Notes under the pieces: generated by a model
Told to the model about the DNA's origin: nothing
Seen by the model: the letters and a program-made list of their open reading frames with translations, nothing else
Database searches by the model: none
NCBI GenBank assembly: GCA_964585925.1
Contig: CAZPFS010000035.1
Span: 1 to 18,900 of the forward strand
Origin: JAAZLS01 sp964585925
Lineage (GTDB): Bacteria; Bacillota; Dethiobacteria; DTU022
Length of the DNA stretch: 18,900 nucleotides
Reading direction: 5' to 3'
Position numbers and translations under genes: made by a program
In this document: piece after piece, positions 14,994 to 18,900 of the stretch
How the letters are laid out: the number at the start of each line of letters is the position of its first letter
Position numbering within the stretch: position 1 is the stretch's first letter

Positions 14994-16251
14994 CCGGGTG
15001 AGGTTACAACTGAAAAGGCACCAACTGGGCCATCGGGCCGGCAGAACGGCAACTGCCCCCGGATCCCGGGAAAAGAGCCAACCGGCGGATCTTCTATCCC
15101 TCTTTCCCGGCGAGGAAAAGGAACTGGTCACACCGGCCGGGAACTGTTATGTCCGGGATCTGTGCTTTCCCCTGGATTACCTGCACGGCCCGGGACCGCT
15201 TTCGGAATTGCTGACCGCGGACGGATCGGGATGGGAGCTTCCAGCCAGGGATGAAAGGCTGCGGGAAATCAACCCTGCCGATTCTCTGTTTGTCGATATC
15301 GAAACCACCTCACTGGGAGGGGGCAGTGGAACCTGGGCATTCCTGATCGGAGCCGGCTGGTTTGAACAGAACCGCTTCAGACTGCGTCAATACTTTTTAC
15401 GGCGCTTGCCGGAGGAAAAAGCCATGATCCATCACTTTACCCGGTCCCTTTCTACCTTCCCCTGCCTGGTCACCTTTAACGGAAAGGCATTTGATCTCCC
15501 CATAATCCGGAACCGACGAATAATGACCGGCTCCCCAAACCCCGCCGAACCGACCTTCCACGTGGATCTGTTACACTGTTCGCGGCGGCTTTACTCGGCC
15601 CGCCTGGGTTCCTGCAGCCTGAGGTCGCTGGAAGAATCTCTGCTTTCCCTCCGACGCCAGGGGGATATTCCCGGAGAAGAAATACCGGCGGTTTATTTTG
15701 ATTATCTGCGGCGTGGGAAGACCTCCCTCCTGAAACAGGTGTTTGAACACAACGCCCTGGATATACTTTCCATGGTAAGCCTGCTCTGCCGTATTTTAAA
15801 AACCGTGGATCAAACCCGGATAGATCACCCCGCCGATTACCTGTCGCTGGGCCTCCTTTTCCGGGAAACCGGACAGATAAAAAAAGCTATCCCTTGCTTT
15901 GAACAAGCCTCCCTGGCAGGCGACCCGGCACCGGCTGCCAAAGCCCGCTGGCAACTCTCTTTGATCTATAAACAACAACGTCGTTTTGAAGAAGCGGTAA
16001 ACGAGTGGGAAAGATTGATTGACTGCCGCCCCGGATTCATGGCCCCATACCTGGAGATGGCCAAAATTTACGAACATCAACGGCGGGACCCGCAGGAGGC
16101 CCTGAAATTAACCAAGGCTGCTCTGGCCTTGGCCTGCCGCCAGGGAAGCCGCCGCCTAACCGGACCGCAGGAAATACCTGCCCTCCAGCACCGAAAAAAT
16201 CGCCTGGAACGAAAAATCGCTTTACTCCGCGCCGATCCCGAAAACATCTGA
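14986..16251 (+). CDS. mrfB: Exonuclease MrfB (YprB family) with TPR tail
   Basis: MrfB is the metal-dependent DEDDh-type exonuclease partner of MrfA. The GTG start at 14986 lies 6 bases after GAGGTGG and overlaps the mrfA stop by 8 bases, implying coupled translation. The 421 residues comprise a poorly conserved N-terminus (1-95), an RNase H-like fold with Asp104 and Glu106 (FVDIETTSLGGGSGTWAF), Asp170 (FNGKAFD) and His255/Asp259 (EHNALD), and about three tetratricopeptide repeats at 280-390 (YLSLGLLFRETGQIKKAI and following). The catalytic acids are all present. Adjacency to mrfA supports the same DNA-repair role; actual lesion range in this organism is unknown. Confidence 0.9.
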   Translation: MISRVRLQLKRHQLGHRAGRTATAPGSREKSQPADLLSLFPGEEKELVTPAGNCYVRDLCFPLDYLHGPGPLSELLTADGSGWELPARDERLREINPADSLFVDIETTSLGGGSGTWAFLIGAGWFEQNRFRLRQYFLRRLPEEKAMIHHFTRSLSTFPCLVTFNGKAFDLPIIRNRRIMTGSPNPAEPTFHVDLLHCSRRLYSARLGSCSLRSLEESLLSLRRQGDIPGEEIPAVYFDYLRRGKTSLLKQVFEHNALDILSMVSLLCRILKTVDQTRIDHPADYLSLGLLFRETGQIKKAIPCFEQASLAGDPAPAAKARWQLSLIYKQQRRFEEAVNEWERLIDCRPGFMAPYLEMAKIYEHQRRDPQEALKLTKAALALACRQGSRRLTGPQEIPALQHRKNRLERKIALLRADPENI

Positions 16252-16278
16252 TGACAGATCCCCGGATATTCTTATCTG

Positions 16279-16310
16279 CGGTCCTCCAGGACCGGCGCCG
16301 ATTATTATTT
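16279..16310. terminator. Possible terminator between the convergent mrfB and DUF362 genes
   Basis: CGGTCC (16279-16284) and GGACCG (16289-16294) form a 6-bp stem with a TCCA loop, followed on the plus strand by the T-rich but interrupted stretch ATTATTATTT. Its place, 28 bases after the mrfB stop and before the convergent stop at 16318, fits a terminator. The short stem and broken T-run keep confidence modest. Confidence 0.4.
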
Positions 16311-16317
16311 GCCCGCG

Positions 16318-17478
16318 CTAATCCTCAAACCCGGTGAGCAGGGCGTCGATGATCATCGTATTTTCGGGGGGGCAGCCGCCGATATACAAACCGCTGGAGC
16401 GCAGCGAGCGGGAACAACGGCCGATTATTATTCGCCGGGGAGGATCCCCCGGTTCTATTTTCGGGCGGCCGGTGATAATGGTTTTGCCCTCCAGGTATGA
16501 TAAAAGGCCCAGATCCCTCATTTCAACCAGCACAGCCACCACGGTGTTGCGGCAACCGGTGCAGGTTTCTACCGCCATTCTCAGGCAGCAGGGCAGGTTT
16601 TGTCCCAATATCTCCGATTCGGAACATCTTTTAAACCGGCGGCGCACCGACTCCAGGGTGCTGCCTACCACTTCGATTCCCGAAAGCCTGCCGATCCCCA
16701 GTCCCGATTTGGCAGCAAAAGTGGTAATGGGCACCTCCTGGGGCTGATAGCCCATGATCAATCCTCCGATGGTATCTAAAGCAACCGGATCCGTGGAGGC
16801 GGCAATCAAATCCATTTCCACCGGATCCCCGAATACCGGGCCCATCCCCTCCTGGGCATAGATCCCATCCAACACCGTCAGGCAGGGCCTGAAAAGGGAA
16901 ACGATTTCCGGTACCCCTTCAAAAATCCCCCGCCTGTGCATGCTTATTTTTGAACGATCCCCAAGAAGCCCTTTCAGATTTTTTAACCCCAGCGTGATCT
17001 CGGCCTGATCGTGGGTTTTCATTACCGGCAGATTGATGATCGCGGCGGCATTTAAGGCCCTTTCAAACACCCTTATTCGAGGAAGTACCCGCGCTGAAGG
17101 ATTACGGATATTGATCACCCGGTCTCGTTTTAAATCCAACACCTGGAAGCCATCATCGCGGAGCTCCTGATAGCCCATAAACTGGATAACCTGCTCCGTA
17201 TCCGCACCCACTCCCGCCGAGTCGGCAATAACCGGGCAGGCGCCTCTCTCCCGCACCATCTCCGCTACCGCCCGGCAAACCTCGGGGTGAGTTACCGCTC
17301 CGCTTAACCTGCTTCTGGGGACATCCACCAGGTTTGGCTTTAACAACACCACCGCCCCGGGTTTTATTGCCGAGGGGAGACCCCCGCAAAGCTCAACGGC
17401 CCCGATAACCGCCTCCCGGATCTGTAACCTATCGGGTTGAGAAGGTGTTCTAGTGATGCTTACTACTGCTTTGTTCAC
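16318..17478 (-). CDS. DUF362 domain-containing protein
   Basis: The 386-residue protein has the DUF362 pattern: VVLLKPNLVDV near residue 50, THPEV, ADSAGVGADT, NLPVMKTHDQAEITLGLKNLKGLLGDRSK (about 148-176), DGIYAQEGMGP and STDPVALD. The family is found with iron-sulfur and redox proteins, but its biochemical role is not firmly known. Many members carry a ferredoxin module; this one lacks the CxxCxxCxxxC pattern and has instead Cys306-x2-Cys309 (ETCTGCRNT), Cys355 (GRCSRS) and Cys369 (GGCPPEN) in a C-terminal extension, which could bind a metal or cluster. The GTG start follows GAGGGAAG. It is monocistronic, divergent from the LCP-like gene and convergent with mrfB. Confidence 0.85.
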   Translation of the reverse strand: MNKAVVSITRTPSQPDRLQIREAVIGAVELCGGLPSAIKPGAVVLLKPNLVDVPRSRLSGAVTHPEVCRAVAEMVRERGACPVIADSAGVGADTEQVIQFMGYQELRDDGFQVLDLKRDRVINIRNPSARVLPRIRVFERALNAAAIINLPVMKTHDQAEITLGLKNLKGLLGDRSKISMHRRGIFEGVPEIVSLFRPCLTVLDGIYAQEGMGPVFGDPVEMDLIAASTDPVALDTIGGLIMGYQPQEVPITTFAAKSGLGIGRLSGIEVVGSTLESVRRRFKRCSESEILGQNLPCCLRMAVETCTGCRNTVVAVLVEMRDLGLLSYLEGKTIITGRPKIEPGDPPRRIIIGRCSRSLRSSGLYIGGCPPENTMIIDALLTGFED

Positions 17479-17515
17479 AATTCTTCTTCCCTCTGTTTTT
17501 TAAAATACAAATGTC

Positions 17516-17524
17516 ATTATATCA
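17516..17524 (-). promoter_or_regulatory. Extended -10 promoter for the DUF362 gene
   Basis: On the minus strand a perfect TATAAT (17521-17516) is preceded by TGA, giving the TGnTATAAT extended -10 motif. No good -35 box is seen at 16-18 bases. Initiation near 17509 would leave a leader of about 30 bases before the GTG at 17478. Confidence 0.5.
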
Positions 17525-17601
17525 TAGACCCCTTTGGGATAAACTGTCTTCATAAGTGCCAAACAGGGGTCATGGGTCCCAGCCGGGAGGTTTCAGAAAA
17601 A

Positions 17602-18522
17602 ATGTTGAGAGAGGGTTTGTTTTTGCTAGTTATGCTGGCCATCCTCCTTACCGGGGAAACTGCACGCACCGTCCCACCCCGGCCCGAGATTGTCCCCGGG
17701 GCATATTTGCCCCCGGACAGCAGGAAACAAATTTACCTTGCCACCCGGAAAAAGGTGGCCCCCAAACAGATCAGCGGCCCGGATCGGATAGATGACCCGC
17801 AGTCCGCAGAAGGACATGACTGGAAAGAAACCGTACCTGCAGAAACAGGCCGGCCAGCCGGGAACAGTCTTTCCCTGTTGGATTGCCCTGCGCCCGCAGA
17901 TGAAAAAACCATACAGGCCGGGGCTGCAAAATTTTTGCCTGCTTCCAAACAAGGGATAAATTTTTTGCTGCTGGGCTACAGAAATTCTCAACCGGAAATT
18001 TTGATGATAATCGGCTTGATACCCGGGCAGGCCGCCTCTCTGCTGTCTATTCGTTTAGATGCATTTAATCACGATTGCCGGAATTTATTGGAGCAGGCAG
18101 TTTCAAACACCGGAACGCCTGAAACCCGGAGGGAGTTAAAAAAAACCCTGGAAAACATTTGCGGTTTAAATATTCAATTTGTGATCGGCCTGGATCTGAA
18201 GGGAGTGATAGAGATAATCGACACCATGGGGGGAGTCGGATTCAATCCCGGTAGTGCCACCCCTTCCAACCGGTCACTGGAAGGATACCAGGCGCTAGAT
18301 TTGTTGATCCGGGAAACGATTCCGCCCGGGGAAAAACAGAGATTGCTGAAAGCAATATTGCTCAAAACCAATGCCCTGGAACTGACCAGGGACGGCTGGA
18401 CCCTGTTAAAAATAGGCTACCGGAGCTTAAGCACCGATCTGACGGTACCCGATTTGATCAGGCTGCGCAAGATCACCCACAGCATTTCGCCATACCAGAT
18501 GATCTACCGGGAACTACCTTGA
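17602..18522 (+). CDS. Membrane-anchored, divergent LytR-CpsA-Psr-like protein
   Basis: The 306-residue product begins with a positively charged MLR and a hydrophobic stretch (about residues 5-17), so it is a signal peptide or membrane anchor. A Pro/Lys/Asp-rich linker of about 95 residues follows. The C-terminal domain resembles the LCP fold: NFLLLGYRNS (like NILLLGxDsR), SLLSIRLDA (like SIPRDT), ICGLNIQFVIGLDLKGVIEIIDTMGGV (like the 'fdgf..ivdalGGV' region), LEGYQALDLLIRE, and GEKQRLLKAIL. LCP enzymes attach polymers to peptidoglycan. Here the Arg/Asp residues that bind the pyrophosphate are mostly changed, so activity is doubtful. The chosen ATG has GGGAGG 11 bases upstream; ATG 17572 is possible but its RBS spacing is poor. 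Family call is moderate. Confidence 0.55.
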   Translation: MLREGLFLLVMLAILLTGETARTVPPRPEIVPGAYLPPDSRKQIYLATRKKVAPKQISGPDRIDDPQSAEGHDWKETVPAETGRPAGNSLSLLDCPAPADEKTIQAGAAKFLPASKQGINFLLLGYRNSQPEILMIIGLIPGQAASLLSIRLDAFNHDCRNLLEQAVSNTGTPETRRELKKTLENICGLNIQFVIGLDLKGVIEIIDTMGGVGFNPGSATPSNRSLEGYQALDLLIRETIPPGEKQRLLKAILLKTNALELTRDGWTLLKIGYRSLSTDLTVPDLIRLRKITHSISPYQMIYRELP

Positions 18523-18597
18523 GTCACGCTGCCGATATAGTGCTTGCAAAGATTGATGCCTGCCATTTCCAACTGCGGGTGAGGCCTATGGTCTGCT

Positions 18598-18621
18598 AAA
18601 AAAGCCCGGCAGACCGGGCTT
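18598..18621 (-). terminator. Intrinsic terminator of the Lys-rich microprotein gene
   Basis: Read on the minus strand, AAGCCCGG (18621-18614), a TCTG loop and CCGGGCTT (18609-18602) form an 8-bp perfect stem, and the T-run TTTTTT covers 18603-18598. It lies 20 bases after the TAA of the ORF at 18641. On the plus strand there is no T-run, so it does not look like the terminator of the gene ending at 18522. Confidence 0.75.
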
Positions 18622-18640
18622 GGGAACAGACTGGACACGA

Positions 18641-18730
18641 TTATTTTTTCTTTCCACCGGAAGCTTTTGTTTTTTTGCCATTGTTACCGGCAGGGGTGGT
18701 TTTTTTCCCCCCGGCTTTTTTATTGGCCAT
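18641..18730 (-). CDS. 29-residue Lys/Gly-rich basic microprotein
   Basis: An ATG at 18730, 8 bases after AAGGGGG, opens a 29-codon frame ending in TAA at 18641. The peptide starts MANKKAGGKK and ends GGKKK; it has 10 Lys, 6 Gly, several Thr/Ala/Asn, no acidic residue and no aromatic residue. This composition resembles the disordered basic tail of H1-like nucleoid proteins and would favour binding to nucleic acid or another polyanion. A full transcription unit surrounds it: TTGACA-17-TAAATT promoter (18792-18764) and a strong terminator (18621-18598). I recognise no family. The open reading frame is short and could be a by-product of a small RNA gene, but the RBS and composition favour translation. 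Confidence 0.6.
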   Translation of the reverse strand: MANKKAGGKKTTPAGNNGKKTKASGGKKK

Positions 18731-18763
18731 CGCTTCATCCCCCTTACCGACTGGTGATAAATA

Positions 18764-18792
18764 AATTTAGCACTGAACCATGGCCATGTCAA
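18764..18792 (-). promoter_or_regulatory. Strong promoter of the Lys-rich microprotein gene
   Basis: On the minus strand a perfect -35 TTGACA (18792-18787) is followed by a 17-base spacer and TAAATT (18769-18764), with TGC directly before it forming an extended -10. Initiation near 18757 gives a leader of about 27 bases to the ATG at 18730. Confidence 0.65.
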
Positions 18793-18900
18793 ACATATTT
18801 TTTGTTATTTTGCCCACCCCGTGTTCCCGGTTTTTCGTCGATCTGCTTTTCCTCCAGCCTGGAAACATTCTAAAAAATATTTCCTCCGCCTTGAGTTTAG

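Noticed and set aside
16318..17478. Ferredoxin module in the DUF362 protein
   Set aside because: No CxxCxxCxxxC pattern occurs; only scattered cysteines in the C-terminal extension.
18586..18792. 68-codon minus-strand ORF overlapping the microprotein
   Set aside because: It runs through the intrinsic terminator in another frame and its start lies within the promoter.
18767..18900. Open minus-strand frame running in from the right edge and ending at TAA 18769-18767
   Set aside because: Its about 44 codons give a plausible but unrecognised basic C-terminus. The frame also contains the TTGACA promoter and cannot be judged without the sequence beyond the window. Left uncalled.

Overview
The window looks like a chromosomal segment of an anaerobic, moderately GC-rich Clostridia-type Firmicute, perhaps Peptococcaceae-like. 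The taxonomic guess is inference. It rests on strong GGAGG-type ribosome binding sites, frequent TTG/GTG starts, a HutP-family protein, a TatA/TatC system without TatB next to fdhE and mobA, and an mrfAB repair pair. There are no transposases, tRNAs, rRNAs, CRISPR arrays or phage genes; this is core housekeeping and maturation DNA.

Layout. Positions 1-2136 (+): a HutP-family gene behind a good promoter, then apolipoprotein N-acyltransferase (lnt). Positions 2133-6336 (-): a probable formate dehydrogenase maturation and export operon, read right to left as a 30-residue membrane microprotein, tatA, fdhE, a second tatA, tatC, mobA and an F420-0:glutamate ligase-like gene, with short gaps or small overlaps after tatA. 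Positions 6486-8675 (+): queG (epoxyqueuosine reductase) and a cation diffusion facilitator. Positions 8794-12596 (+): nadE and mnmG, each with its own promoter. Positions 12597-16251 (+): a hairpin-rich spacer, then the overlapping mrfA-mrfB helicase/exonuclease pair. Positions 16318-17478 (-): a DUF362 protein. Positions 17602-18522 (+): a divergent LytR-CpsA-Psr-like membrane-anchored protein. Positions 18598-18792 (-): a complete tiny gene (promoter, RBS, 29-codon Lys/Gly-rich ORF, terminator).

How genes fit together. The minus-strand operon combines folded-protein export (TatA, TatA, TatC), a formate dehydrogenase chaperone (FdhE) and molybdenum cofactor nucleotide attachment (MobA). This is what a Tat-exported Mo/W formate dehydrogenase needs, although its structural genes are not in the window. 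queG and mnmG both act on tRNA wobble position 34. mrfAB acts in repair of mitomycin-type DNA lesions in Bacillus.

Best leads are: two microproteins (6244-6336 and 18641-18730); an NAD synthetase whose nitrilase domain has Gly where the catalytic Cys should be; HutP and LCP homologues lacking hallmark residues; structured leaders before nadE and mrfA; and a 17-bp operator-like palindrome before tatA. No single large new system is evident.
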